Shown: one piece after another, positions 1 through 9,537 of the stretch
Layout of the letters: each line of letters begins with the position of its first letter
Position numbering within the stretch: position 1 is the first letter of the stretch
Origin: an uncultured bacterium
GTDB taxonomy: Bacteria > Patescibacteriota > Saccharimonadia > CAILAD01 > BJGX01
Assembly (NCBI GenBank): GCA_903832035.1
Contig: CAILAD010000020.1
Location: forward strand, 1 to 37,183
Direction of reading: 5' to 3'
Length of the DNA: 37,183 nucleotides
Program-made: the position numbers and the translations under genes
Notes under the pieces: generated by a model
The model's database searches: none
Told to the model about the DNA's origin: nothing
Seen by the model: only the letters and a program-made list of their open reading frames with translations

Positions 1-345
1 CGTATCGTCTATGAAAATAACTTAATCTTAGTATTCTGCCCGTACGCCAGCCTTTGGCCATTTGAACTCTGGATAATTCCTAAAAGACAGGTAAGTTCTT
101 TTGAAAATATAACCGATAGTGAGATAGACTCGATTGCGATGGCCCTAAAAAGATACCTGAAGAAACTTACTGGCCATAAGATAAGCTTCAATATGTACTT
201 AGAGAATGGCATCAGCCCACACCAGAGATTCTGTTTAAAAATTTGTGGTCGAAGCAACATATGGGGTGGTTTTGAGGTTGCTAGTGGAATAGTTATAAAT
301 ACCGTACCCCCAGAATCAGCAGCCTTATGGTACAAATCTAAATAA
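1..345 (+). CDS. Galactose-1-phosphate uridylyltransferase-like (HIT-superfamily) protein, C-terminal fragment cut by the window edge
   Basis: Frame 1 is open from base 1 to the TAA at 343-345: RIVYENNLILVFCPYASLWPFELWIIPKRQ...GGFEVASGIVINTVPPESAA. The GFE.(A/G)(S/T)G..INTVPPE C-terminus is typical of GalT-like proteins. Confidence 0.75.
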   Translation, partial: RIVYENNLILVFCPYASLWPFELWIIPKRQVSSFENITDSEIDSIAMALKRYLKKLTGHKISFNMYLENGISPHQRFCLKICGRSNIWGGFEVASGIVINTVPPESAALWYKSK

Positions 346-346
346 G

Positions 347-640
347 TTAATTTGTGAATAATTTGTAAATATTTGCCCAGGCACTAGTTTTATACAGAAC
401 TACGTAGATGACTAAAAATAATAATAAAACAATAGTAGTTAGAACGGCAGACTTTGAAAGATCGGCTTTTACGTATTTATCTCTCTGGCTCTCTGACTCC
501 GTGACCTGAACCACGTTAGTCTTATTACTAGGCTTGGGAGCTACAGCTTTGTCTGCCGTTCTAATATTTTTCTGAACTACCGGCTTATTGTTATTTAAAA
601 CCTTCTCTTTTCTGGTTTTGCGTTTCTTATTTTTAGACAT
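347..640 (-). CDS. Small Lys-rich protein with one C-terminal transmembrane segment, function unknown
   Basis: 97 aa; basic N-terminal half followed by AVLTTIVLLLFLVIYVVLY. Confidence 0.55.
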   Translation of the reverse strand: MSKNKKRKTRKEKVLNNNKPVVQKNIRTADKAVAPKPSNKTNVVQVTESESQRDKYVKADLSKSAVLTTIVLLLFLVIYVVLYKTSAWANIYKLFTN

Positions 641-735
641 TTAAGTTTCCTTTTAATAATTTTATTTTACAACTATTTTATAACAGTTGCTAATTACTAA
701 GTGCAATAGCTATAATAGAGTATTATTAGTCGCTT

Positions 736-1206
736 ATGAATCTACTTATTATACTATTTATTATTAGCTTAATCGCCCTTGGTTATACCCAGTGGAGCTT
801 ATTGAAACTGCAGAAGAAATATAGTGAATTTCTCGATGGAGCTGAAGCTAAGAAAATTGAAGATTTAATTAAAGATTACTCTCGAGATGTGAAGGAATGT
901 CTGAGTAAACTTGATCAACTAGCGGAGTTTACTGCTAGGATGCATAAGCAGGCTCAGTTCTCTATCTCGAAACAAGCCCTTATTCGCTTCAATCCCTTCG
1001 GTGATACTGGCGGTGACCAGAGTTTTGTTCTAGCACTCCTGGATAACCACAATAACGGTGTAATAATTTCAAGTGTTCACGCTAGGACTGGCACCAGGGT
1101 GTATGCAAAAGAAATTGCCCAAGGCCTTAGTAAGTACAACCTGTCCGACGAGGAGACCGTAGTCCTACAAAAAGCCCTTAACAGCAAGAAGAAACAAGAG
1201 GCCTAG
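736..1206 (+). CDS. DUF4446-like membrane-anchored protein
   Basis: N-terminal TM segment, coiled region, then FNPFGDTGGDQSFVLALLDNHNNGVIISSVHARTGTRVYAKEI, typical of the DUF4446 family. TATAAT at 711-716. Confidence 0.75.
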   Translation: MNLLIILFIISLIALGYTQWSLLKLQKKYSEFLDGAEAKKIEDLIKDYSRDVKECLSKLDQLAEFTARMHKQAQFSISKQALIRFNPFGDTGGDQSFVLALLDNHNNGVIISSVHARTGTRVYAKEIAQGLSKYNLSDEETVVLQKALNSKKKQEA

Positions 1207-1578
1207 ATGTTTAATCTTAAAATAAAGAGTAAAAATAATGTTACTCCCTTCAATAACTTTGCTGAATTCTACATTGGTTCAGAGGTATCTGTCGCAGGTA
1301 ATTGCAAGACTGATCAAGATGTCTTTATCGACGGAAAATTCAATGGTTCCATCAGGACAACAGGTCTAGTCGAATTATCCAAGAACTGCAAAGTTGAAGC
1401 AGATATTGATGCTCGCAGTGCGATACTTGAAGGAAGCTACAAGGGTGATATAAGCACATCAGATGAAACACACATAACGAGTTGTGCTAATGTCAGTGGA
1501 AGTATAACTTCTCGCGATATTGTTGTTGATAAAGGAGCGGTAATTAACGCAAATATAAGTATGGAGCAAGACAGCTAA
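1207..1578 (+). CDS. Bactofilin-like polymer-forming protein
   Basis: Repeating beta-helix pattern GSEVSVAGNCKTDQDVFIDGKFNGSIRTTGLVELSKNCKVEADI. Stop overlaps the next start (TAATG). Confidence 0.8.
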   Translation: MFNLKIKSKNNVTPFNNFAEFYIGSEVSVAGNCKTDQDVFIDGKFNGSIRTTGLVELSKNCKVEADIDARSAILEGSYKGDISTSDETHITSCANVSGSITSRDIVVDKGAVINANISMEQDS

Positions 1579-2390
1579 TGTATGCTTTCTTTCTAGATAA
1601 GAGTGCGCAAGATTCACAGACCTTACAGGACTACCTCCAGGATTGGAAACAGAAAAATAAGATCGCGGGCCAAGACTTTTTAATTGAAGATGTAGATCAA
1701 ATTACAACAATATGCACTAATAAAGGTCGTGAATTCTCTACTGTGGTCGCTGTTGGAGGTGAAGATACCTTTCAGGCTGTTGTAGGTGAGTCAAAAAACT
1801 TTGAAGATAAGACCGTTTTAGCCTATATTCCGACTTCTACTAGCGACCTAACAAAACGGATAGCCGTGCGAGACTACAAAGAGGCCTGTGAAGTTATCGC
1901 TCAAAGAAAGATTATAGAACTAACTGCACTATCTGTTAATAGCCAATATTTCTTGTTCAATTATGAAATTAACATCGTCCATGGAGAGGATGGTAGCACG
2001 CCCACTTCACATATCCACTTAGATAAAGCAATTCAGCTTGATCTACCAACTGATAACATAATTTTGCACAATCGGTACCAAGAATTACTACCCCACAACT
2101 CTCCTCTGATTATCGAAGGGTTTTCAAAAAATATAATATCTAGTGACAAAAGAAGCATATTCAAGCTCGCCAGTCATAGGATTGGTAAGATTGGAGAAAA
2201 CGAAAAAAGACTGCAGCTCAGGATGCCAGCTACAAGAATTAGGGTAGACTCAGAAGCTAGACTGGTTAGCGGTAGTGGTAAGGTACTGAAAAAGCCCTTA
2301 AATATCGGTCTAAACAAAAGACCGATTAGGCTAATTGTTAAGAGGGGTCAGGAAATGCAGGCAGTCCTCTCTCCAGGGTTGATTTCCTGA
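1578..2390 (+). CDS. Diacylglycerol/lipid kinase-like protein with altered nucleotide-binding motif
   Basis: VVAVGGEDTFQAVVGE at the GGDGT position, then an IPTSTSDLTKRI segment and a beta-rich C-terminal domain. Confidence 0.6.
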   Translation: MYAFFLDKSAQDSQTLQDYLQDWKQKNKIAGQDFLIEDVDQITTICTNKGREFSTVVAVGGEDTFQAVVGESKNFEDKTVLAYIPTSTSDLTKRIAVRDYKEACEVIAQRKIIELTALSVNSQYFLFNYEINIVHGEDGSTPTSHIHLDKAIQLDLPTDNIILHNRYQELLPHNSPLIIEGFSKNIISSDKRSIFKLASHRIGKIGENEKRLQLRMPATRIRVDSEARLVSGSGKVLKKPLNIGLNKRPIRLIVKRGQEMQAVLSPGLIS

Positions 2391-2432
2391 TAAACATATG
2401 ATATTATTGTCAGGAGCTTTAAGGAGATCGGA

Positions 2433-2984
2433 ATAAAAAAACAGCGTTTTAAGCTAAATCATGAAATAAAGGCCTCAACAGTAAGACTGCTGGGGGCTGA
2501 CGGTTCTCAGCTCGGAATAGTGAGCTTAAGCGATGCCATCAAGATGGCACATGAACAAGGATATGATTTAGCTGAAGTATCTCCAGCAGCACAACCACCG
2601 GTTTGCAAAATCTTGGATTGGGGTAAATACCAATACGAACAAGAGAAACAGCGTCAAAAAAGCCGTAAAAAGCAAAAAAGTATTGAGGTTAAGCAAATCA
2701 GGATGGGTCTTAAAATTGGTCAGCACGATATAAACGTAAAACAACGTGCTGCCATAAAATTCTTAACTGCCGGTAACAAGGTAAAACTTACAGCGCGGTT
2801 CAAGGGCCGAGAGATGACACACCCAGAAATTGGTAAATCAGTACTCGAAAAGTTCTTTGAAGGCCTGAACGAGTATGCCACTATTGAATCCCAGCCGAGC
2901 ATGGCAGGTCGAGATATGTCGATAATAGCAGTTCCTAAAAAAGAATTAACACCAGTTGATAACAAATCAGAAAAAGAAGCATAG
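2433..2984 (+). CDS. infC: Translation initiation factor IF-3; the ORF-track start (2520) is truncated, proposed AUA start at 2433
   Basis: Frame upstream of 2520 encodes KKQRFKLNHEIKASTVRLLGADGSQLGIVSLSDA, matching the IF-3 N-terminus. AAGGAG at 2421-2426 lies 6 nt before ATA 2433. There is no in-frame ATG/GTG/TTG between the stop at 2391 and 2520. Confidence 0.9.
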   Translation: MKKQRFKLNHEIKASTVRLLGADGSQLGIVSLSDAIKMAHEQGYDLAEVSPAAQPPVCKILDWGKYQYEQEKQRQKSRKKQKSIEVKQIRMGLKIGQHDINVKQRAAIKFLTAGNKVKLTARFKGREMTHPEIGKSVLEKFFEGLNEYATIESQPSMAGRDMSIIAVPKKELTPVDNKSEKEA

Positions 2985-2992
2985 GATAAACA

Positions 2993-3190
2993 ATGCCAAA
3001 GCAAAAAACCAATAAAACCATGAGTAAGAGAATTAAGATTACCGCTACCGGTAAGGTTTTACGTAGAAAAGCCAGTAGAGCTCACAAGCTAACCCTAAAA
3101 TCGGGCGCTAGAAAACGTGGCTACACTCTTGAGCACGGCATGGCTAAAGGTGACGCTAAGAATGCTAAGAAGATGGTAGGAGCCAAATAA
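2993..3190 (+). CDS. rpmI: 50S ribosomal protein L35
   Basis: [34 protein letters not shown]; infC-rpmI-rplT order. Confidence 0.95.
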   Translation: MPKQKTNKTMSKRIKITATGKVLRRKASRAHKLTLKSGARKRGYTLEHGMAKGDAKNAKKMVGAK

Positions 3191-3531
3191 TGAGAGTTAA
3201 AAGAGGTGTAACAACCCATAAAAGACATAAAAAAATTATCAAACTTACTAAAGGTTATAGTAAGTCCAGAAGAAGTAGCTACCGAAAAGCTCATGAAGCT
3301 GTACTAAAAGCTCTTAGTTATCAGTACCGTGACCGCAGAAACCTAAAAAGAGACATGCGAGCACTATGGATAACTAGAATAGGTGCTGCCGCAAGACTAA
3401 ACGGAACCACCTACTCGGCCCTGACTGCAGGTCTTAAAAAAGCCGATATCCAGTTAAACCGTAAGACCCTCGCAGAGCTAGCTGTAAATCAGCCTAAAGC
3501 CTTTGAAGCGGTAGTAAAAGCTGCCAAGTAA
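3190..3531 (+). CDS. rplT: 50S ribosomal protein L20
   Basis: [47 protein letters not shown] overlap with rpmI. Confidence 0.97.
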   Translation: MRVKRGVTTHKRHKKIIKLTKGYSKSRRSSYRKAHEAVLKALSYQYRDRRNLKRDMRALWITRIGAAARLNGTTYSALTAGLKKADIQLNRKTLAELAVNQPKAFEAVVKAAK

Positions 3532-3547
3532 TACCAGCAAATAAAAA

Positions 3548-3581
3548 TGACCCACGCGAACTGTAGTGGGTCATTTTTTTG
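3548..3581 (+). terminator. Rho-independent terminator after rplT
   Basis: TGACCCAC...GTGGGTCA followed by TTTTTTT. Confidence 0.85.
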
Positions 3582-3591
3582 TATTAATATT

Positions 3592-4833
3592 CTAGAGAGA
3601 TTTTAAGGCCTGTATAGGACGCTTTCTGGCGGCCTTTACGGCTGGGGCTACACCAAACACCACTCCGACGAACAAACTAACGCCTATGGCAAGTATAAGT
3701 GCTTTAACGCTAAATATAGGCGTGATACCTGCAACCTTTTTGATTACTAAGCCAGCTAAGTAGCTAAGTCCAAGTCCCAATAGACCTCCAGCTATAGACA
3801 GTATCACTGCTTCAATCAAGAATTGACTTAAAATATTTCCACTAGTGGCGCCTATAGCTTTACGTATACCTATTTCTCGGGTACGCTCACTAACCGTCAC
3901 AAGCATAATATTCATAATTCCAATTCCACCAACCAGCAGGCTTATAGAAGCTATAGCCACAACAAAGGTTGTGAGTAGGTCGAGGATTGTATTAAATGTG
4001 GTCAGCAGATCTTTTTGAGTAAGGACGCTAAAGTCTTCTTGGCCACCATGATTTTTCTTCAACTGGTCTTTTATAGCCTGCTGAGCTGAATCGATATCTT
4101 GTGGTTTATCTACCTGAGCCTGTATCCTAAATATCTGATTTGAGCCCGTCACGACGTTAGCAGTGTTGATTGGTATATAAACCACATCATCAGATCCGGG
4201 ACCAAAACCCGTGCCAGTGTCGGACTTTTTGGTCACACCTACAATGGTAAATAGTTGCCCTTTAATAGATATTTGTTTACCTATTGCATCGGTTGAGCCA
4301 AATAAATTCTGTTTAGTATCTGCCCCAATAATAGCAACCTTTCTTGACGAAGCATTGTCCTGGTTGGTAAAGAAGGCACCATTATCATACTTTAAATCCC
4401 TAATGCTACTATAGTTAGCTGTCGTTCCAAATATATATGGTGTATTGGTAGAAAGCTGATCATAAACAACTGCTGATGAAATAAGATTATACGGAGCTAC
4501 CTCAGTGACGTGATTAATTTTGTCGAGACTTGCAACATCGGCCTGAGTTAATGTAGATGCACCAACACTTCCGGCAAAGTTGAATCCGCCGGTAGTCTTC
4601 TGTTGTTGACCATTTTTAGCAGTACTACCACTGGTCTGGCCAGATAAGATAGTCAGGAGATTAGTTCCTAGGCCTGATACTTGGCCCGAAACCTGTGACT
4701 TAACGCCATCACCCACGGCAATCATGACAAGGACTGCAAAAACACCTATAATGATGCCCAGCATAGTAAGAAAGGACCTTAACTTAGCAGACTTAATACT
4801 TATTAAGGCCATTTTTATGTTTTGCAAAATCAT
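3592..4833 (-). CDS. MacB/FtsX-type ABC transporter permease
   Basis: KLRSFLTMLGIIIGVFAVLVMIAVG, periplasmic MacB-type domain, GGIGIMNIMLVTVSERTREIGIRKAIGA. Confidence 0.92.
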   Translation of the reverse strand: MILQNIKMALISIKSAKLRSFLTMLGIIIGVFAVLVMIAVGDGVKSQVSGQVSGLGTNLLTILSGQTSGSTAKNGQQQKTTGGFNFAGSVGASTLTQADVASLDKINHVTEVAPYNLISSAVVYDQLSTNTPYIFGTTANYSSIRDLKYDNGAFFTNQDNASSRKVAIIGADTKQNLFGSTDAIGKQISIKGQLFTIVGVTKKSDTGTGFGPGSDDVVYIPINTANVVTGSNQIFRIQAQVDKPQDIDSAQQAIKDQLKKNHGGQEDFSVLTQKDLLTTFNTILDLLTTFVVAIASISLLVGGIGIMNIMLVTVSERTREIGIRKAIGATSGNILSQFLIEAVILSIAGGLLGLGLSYLAGLVIKKVAGITPIFSVKALILAIGVSLFVGVVFGVAPAVKAARKRPIQALKSL

Positions 4834-5531
4834 TGTGCCAACCTCTTGTTATGCAGTAAGCCGTCCCTAACCCAAACTATCCTGTTAGCATACTCACCGA
4901 TTTCTGGATTATGAGTAACGACTACTATTGTTACGCCTTGTTTATTGAGGTCTTTGAGCAAATTCATTATTTCAGTACCTGTTTTAGTATCTAAGTTACC
5001 TGTTGGCTCATCAGCCAATATGAGGCTAGGGTCATTTGTTAGAGCCCTGGCTATAGCAACCCTCTGAACCTGACCTCCACTCATTCGATTTGATTTATGC
5101 TTTGCTTTATCCAGCAGACCAACTTTTCTTAACACTTCTTCGGTCTTTTTCTTTCTAAAAGACTTACTCTTTCTGGCATAGACCATTGGTAGCTCTACGT
5201 TCTGACTGACATTTAGTCGTGGCAGTAAATTAAAGCTCTGAAAAACAAAACCTATCTTATCCCTTCTTAACCCAGCAAGTTTTTTAGGGCTAAGTGTAGC
5301 AATATCTACATCATCTAGTAGAAATACGCCTGAAGTAGGTTTATCTAATAGACCTATAATATTCATAAGTGTAGACTTTCCCGAACCAGAGGGCCCCATG
5401 ATTGCCACGAAGTCACCTTCATTTATTTGAAGATCGACATCTTTTAGTGCATCAAGTACCCCGGCTTCATCGTCGTAACGTTTACCTAAGCTCTTCATAT
5501 ATATAACTGAGTTTTTATTATTTTTTTGCAT
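4830..5531 (-). CDS. ABC transporter ATP-binding protein (MacB/LolD type)
   Basis: Walker A GPSGSGKST, signature MSGGQVQR, Walker B LILADEPTGNLD. Overlaps the permease by 4 nt. Confidence 0.95.
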   Translation of the reverse strand: MQKNNKNSVIYMKSLGKRYDDEAGVLDALKDVDLQINEGDFVAIMGPSGSGKSTLMNIIGLLDKPTSGVFLLDDVDIATLSPKKLAGLRRDKIGFVFQSFNLLPRLNVSQNVELPMVYARKSKSFRKKKTEEVLRKVGLLDKAKHKSNRMSGGQVQRVAIARALTNDPSLILADEPTGNLDTKTGTEIMNLLKDLNKQGVTIVVVTHNPEIGEYANRIVWVRDGLLHNKRLAQ

Positions 5532-6975
5532 AGATAAAACTTAATACTTGGTCAGAATTAACATTACCATTATATGACAGAATTGTATCTTTACCTAATA
5601 TCTGTCTGTCTAGAGGGGTGACGTTTGATGCGTCAAGCTGGTACCCTCCATTAGGTAGGGTTAGTGTATAGCTCAAATCATATGGCCAACCGCCTATTTG
5701 CTTTTGGATAAAGGTATTTATTGCTAACTTATCACCAAACAAGTACTTTGTGGGTAATTTATACCTCAAGGTTACGGTACTTTCAGACAGGGGTGTGATA
5801 TTTCTGTAATACCCAAGAACTAACTTATCCAGCTCTTGATGCTGTGAGATATTACCTATTCCAATAGATGAATTTAATAACTTGGCATCCTTAGGAAGTG
5901 CCATACTTACGTAGCTATGATCATCGCCTATAAGCCACCGCTTCTCGGTGGGGATATTTGGATCGATATAGGAAATTCTATATCCAGAGGTGTGCCTGGA
6001 GATTATTTTTAGATCTATAGTACTAGATCCGTCGGTCTCTACAAACTGATTCATGACTACGGAATTTTTTATGTAGGGTGAGCTTTTATTAGCTGCTATA
6101 TTGGCATCTGCCATCATGAAGTAATTATCGTCGGTTTGCTTTACTTCGCCCGCTGCACCAATACTCTTTATGATATCCTCGACCTGGGTGTTGCTACTGT
6201 AGATAACTATTTGTTTTTGGTCGATTAGTTGCTGGAATAATGTTGAGTACGACTTTAGTTCAATAATATTTTTAGACAATAACCTAGTAATTAGTTGATT
6301 TGAAAGCTCTCCAAGTATTCCAGATTTAGGGTCCTTACCCAATACTTTATCTCTACCTGTTTCAACCTCTAGCTGAACATTATCCCTAAAGTTATCCTTA
6401 GTTACCGTGATATTGTAGTCCTTTAAATTAACTGGTCCGAGCTTATCTAGTAGCGCAACTATGACTTCGGGTGTAAACTGCACAACGTTATTAACAGGTA
6501 CAGAGGTATACTGTTGATAATAATACATCGCTTCTTTAGCATTATCTGGGAAACTTAAGCTATTGCTGCTATCCCTTATTGAGGTGCACGGACCAATGCC
6601 CAACAAATAAGTAGGTGGCTGGTAAACCTTATTCAAACATCCGTCGCCAGTATCTATTGCATAGATACCGATTAGTTTATCTGGAACTATCTTGCCCTTA
6701 TTAGAACTAATCAAGCCTACTGTACCTATAAATCCACCGCCGGTTCGGATCTCGGCATTATTAGCTAGTAGTAACAGAGATTTTTGAGGCGTATTATACC
6801 CAGCCATAATCTTATAGAGCTGCTGATACTTAGATAAGTCTTTAGATTTTTGATCCACTGATTGCAAGTAGCTACCGACCTTAATAGACGCTACAAAGGC
6901 GCAGAATATTAAACAAGATATAGCCAGCACAACTGGCAACCTGGGTATACCTCTGTTTTTATTGGTCGAGGGCAT
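5518..6975 (-). CDS. DUF4012-like extracytoplasmic protein with N-terminal TM
   Basis: N-terminal TM, then LLLLANNAEIRTGGGFIGTVGLISSNKGKI and PVNNVVQFTPEVIVALLDKLGPV, typical of DUF4012 proteins. Confidence 0.75.
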   Translation of the reverse strand: MPSTNKNRGIPRLPVVLAISCLIFCAFVASIKVGSYLQSVDQKSKDLSKYQQLYKIMAGYNTPQKSLLLLANNAEIRTGGGFIGTVGLISSNKGKIVPDKLIGIYAIDTGDGCLNKVYQPPTYLLGIGPCTSIRDSSNSLSFPDNAKEAMYYYQQYTSVPVNNVVQFTPEVIVALLDKLGPVNLKDYNITVTKDNFRDNVQLEVETGRDKVLGKDPKSGILGELSNQLITRLLSKNIIELKSYSTLFQQLIDQKQIVIYSSNTQVEDIIKSIGAAGEVKQTDDNYFMMADANIAANKSSPYIKNSVVMNQFVETDGSSTIDLKIISRHTSGYRISYIDPNIPTEKRWLIGDDHSYVSMALPKDAKLLNSSIGIGNISQHQELDKLVLGYYRNITPLSESTVTLRYKLPTKYLFGDKLAINTFIQKQIGGWPYDLSYTLTLPNGGYQLDASNVTPLDRQILGKDTILSYNGNVNSDQVLSFIYAKK

Positions 6976-8066
6976 TATATGTGCTCTTTTATCGTATTGC
7001 GGATATTGGCCTTGAAGTTTTCTTTAGAAAATAATTTAGCCCTTTTGATAATTTTATCCCTATTAAAGACTTTGTCTTCGAGACTTATAATTGCTGCCAT
7101 CAGGCTCTGCATGGTCTGCTCTTTAAAAAATATTCCTGTCTCGCCATCGACTACGGTTTCTGCGGCGCCACCAAATCCGTAAGTGATCACTGGTTTACCA
7201 GCAGCCATAGCCTCCACAGGTGTAATGCCGAAGTCTTCATAGGCTGTAAAAATGAATGCCTTACAGCCCAAATATAGTTTGGTGATATGCTTATCGCTTA
7301 GAGCACCCTTAAAAACTACTGTATCACCGGCGATAGACTTAAGTTTTTTCAATTCTGGACCAACCCCAACAACAACTAACTTCTTACCGAGCTCCGTACA
7401 GGCTTTTACAGCCAGGTCTACTCTTTTATAAGGTATGAGCCGGCCTACCACCAAATAGTAATCACCATCTTTTGATTGTTGAGAAGCAAATCTATCGATA
7501 TCAACTGGCGGATTAATAACAGCTGACTTCCTCTTGTAGTATTGACTGATCCTCTTCTGGACGGTATTAGAGTTAGCTACTAGGAAGTCAGGTCTCTGAG
7601 CAGCCGCAAAATCCCAGCGTCGCATCTTCTTAACTAACCTTGGCAATATAAGCTTAGCAAGGGGGCTAAAAATCCCTAGTCCGGGCGACTCTAGGTAATC
7701 TTCATATCCGCTCCAGTAATACCTTGTAGGGGTATGTATGTAGCTAATATGGGTAGTTCCTGTTGGGGTTATGATTCCTTTTGACTCCGCACTGCTAGAC
7801 GATATCACTAAGTCATATTGACTAAAATCAAAACTCTCAAAAGCCAGGGTTCTAAGGGTTGGATAAAGTTGGTGCTTCTTGATTGCCATAGGCCATTTTT
7901 GCAGAAAAGAGGTTCTTATATCTGCATTAGTAAAAAGCTTAAGTCGATCCTTGTCATAAACACTAGTGTAGATTGGTGCCTCCGGAAACATTTCGTGTAA
8001 TGCCTCAACAACTCTCTCACCACCTCCTAGATTGGTTAGCCAATCATGAACGATAGCCACCCTCAC
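6975..8066 (-). CDS. Glycosyltransferase family 4
   Basis: MRVAIVHDWLTNLGGGERVVEAL...VGRLIPYKRVDLAVKAC...EDFGITPVEAMAAGKPVITYGFGGAAETV. Confidence 0.93.
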   Translation of the reverse strand: MRVAIVHDWLTNLGGGERVVEALHEMFPEAPIYTSVYDKDRLKLFTNADIRTSFLQKWPMAIKKHQLYPTLRTLAFESFDFSQYDLVISSSSAESKGIITPTGTTHISYIHTPTRYYWSGYEDYLESPGLGIFSPLAKLILPRLVKKMRRWDFAAAQRPDFLVANSNTVQKRISQYYKRKSAVINPPVDIDRFASQQSKDGDYYLVVGRLIPYKRVDLAVKACTELGKKLVVVGVGPELKKLKSIAGDTVVFKGALSDKHITKLYLGCKAFIFTAYEDFGITPVEAMAAGKPVITYGFGGAAETVVDGETGIFFKEQTMQSLMAAIISLEDKVFNRDKIIKRAKLFSKENFKANIRNTIKEHI

Positions 8067-8068
8067 TG

Positions 8069-9487
8069 CTAGTACCCGCTTCTTCTAAGTAGTAGCGTTG
8101 GGATTGTGCGCAAGATAATAGCCACATCCATACCTACATTCCAATTCTCGATATAATAAATATCTAACTTCACTCTAGAGTCATAATCAATATCGTTCCT
8201 GCCTGAGACCTGCCACAAGCCAGTTAGCCCCGGTTTGATATGCAAGAATAATCCGGATTCATCACCATACCTTTTAAGTTCCTCTTCGGTAATTGGTCTT
8301 GGTCCAACAAAACTAATGTCATTTTTTAAAATATTAAAAAGCTGAGGCAGCTCGTCTAGACTAGTTTGTCTCAAAAACTTACCTAGCACATTAAGCCGCG
8401 GGTCATTTTTAACCTTCATGTCCCTCTCAAACTCTTCGACTAATGCTGGGTCGTTAAACGTCTTTAATACCTCTAGAGTGCTTTTGCCGCCATACTCACC
8501 ACCTGTACAATACTTTGATTTCATAGTCCTGAATTTTATAACCTTAATTTTTTTACCCGACCTAGTAAGTCTTTCGTGTTTGTAAAAAATAGGTCCCTTA
8601 TCTGTTAACTTAATCATTACGGCAATTATTAACATTAAGGGAAGAGCTATTATAAATATAATTATTAATAAAATTAAGTCCATAAATCGCTTAAGTATTC
8701 TACTCCAACCATCTAGGGGTGTAGGGACTATTTCTAAGACTGGCAAATTATTCAGTCTGCCCATGCGTGTTGGAGCATCATTTAGCTCCATTAGCGAGGG
8801 TAATATATGTAGCTGCAGCTGATTCTGACGACAAAAATTAACTAACTTAGAAATAGTTCCCTGGGGCACCTCCTCCTCAACGATAAAAATATCATCGAGT
8901 ATATACTTCTTATTAATTCTATCTAACTTACTAATATCTAAGCTACTATCTATTGCTAAGTTCTTAACTACTCGGTAGGCCGGGGATTCTTCAGGTATAA
9001 CACGGGCTAGGTTTATTCTAGCTGGACCTCTACCGACAACCAGGGTGTTGTGTACACCAACCCCATACCTAAACAGCATTCTCTGAATTGTATAGATCAC
9101 GACCCTAGCCAACCCTACAAAAATAATAGCAAAAACCAAACCGTAAACTGGTATCGACTTGGAGGGAAACAGTGGACTAGATCTGAAAAAGTCCATTATT
9201 ATTAGAAGCATCACACCAGCAGATGATGCAACAGCAACACGTGACAATTCATAGAGTCTAGACCTGGTTGAATTAAGCTTATACAGCCCAGCGAATGCAT
9301 ATATCACAATCCATACCAAGAGTACTGGCAGGATGACCTTTAGAAAGCTTCGGCCACTGACCAGGTAAGCAAGGGGTTTATTTTGATCATGCCTGACTAT
9401 AAATGCAGTCGCAAAGCCGGCCACAATCATAATATAATCTATCGGGATTAACACCACTCTGAAAAATAATTCACTACTCTTCTTCAT
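8069..9487 (-). CDS. Polyprenyl-phosphate sugar phosphotransferase (WbaP/PglC-type C-terminal domain)
   Basis: Several TMs plus KRFMDLILLIIIFIIALPLMLIIAVMIKLTDKGPIFYKHERLTRSGKKIKVIKFRTM...QTSLDELPQLFNILKNDISFVGPRP. The start is moved to Met49 of the supplied ORF (9487) because the first 48 codons lie in the rnpB 3' end and terminator. Confidence 0.92.
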   Translation of the reverse strand: MKKSSELFFRVVLIPIDYIMIVAGFATAFIVRHDQNKPLAYLVSGRSFLKVILPVLLVWIVIYAFAGLYKLNSTRSRLYELSRVAVASSAGVMLLIIMDFFRSSPLFPSKSIPVYGLVFAIIFVGLARVVIYTIQRMLFRYGVGVHNTLVVGRGPARINLARVIPEESPAYRVVKNLAIDSSLDISKLDRINKKYILDDIFIVEEEVPQGTISKLVNFCRQNQLQLHILPSLMELNDAPTRMGRLNNLPVLEIVPTPLDGWSRILKRFMDLILLIIIFIIALPLMLIIAVMIKLTDKGPIFYKHERLTRSGKKIKVIKFRTMKSKYCTGGEYGGKSTLEVLKTFNDPALVEEFERDMKVKNDPRLNVLGKFLRQTSLDELPQLFNILKNDISFVGPRPITEEELKRYGDESGLFLHIKPGLTGLWQVSGRNDIDYDSRVKLDIYYIENWNVGMDVAIILRTIPTLLLRRSGY

Positions 9488-9505
9488 AATCTTTTTTATT
9501 ATACC

Positions 9506-9535
9506 AAAATACCCCCAAAAAATGGGGGTATTTTG
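9506..9535 (-). terminator. Rho-independent terminator of rnpB
   Basis: CAAAATACCCCC-attttt-GGGGGTATTTTG hairpin just downstream of the rnpB 3' end. Confidence 0.8.
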
Positions 9536-9537
9536 TA

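Noticed and set aside
9-335. Minus-strand 108-aa ORF
   Set aside because: Antisense to the GalT-like fragment, which has clear family motifs.
2720-3004. Minus-strand 94-aa ORF
   Set aside because: Antisense to infC; no family features.
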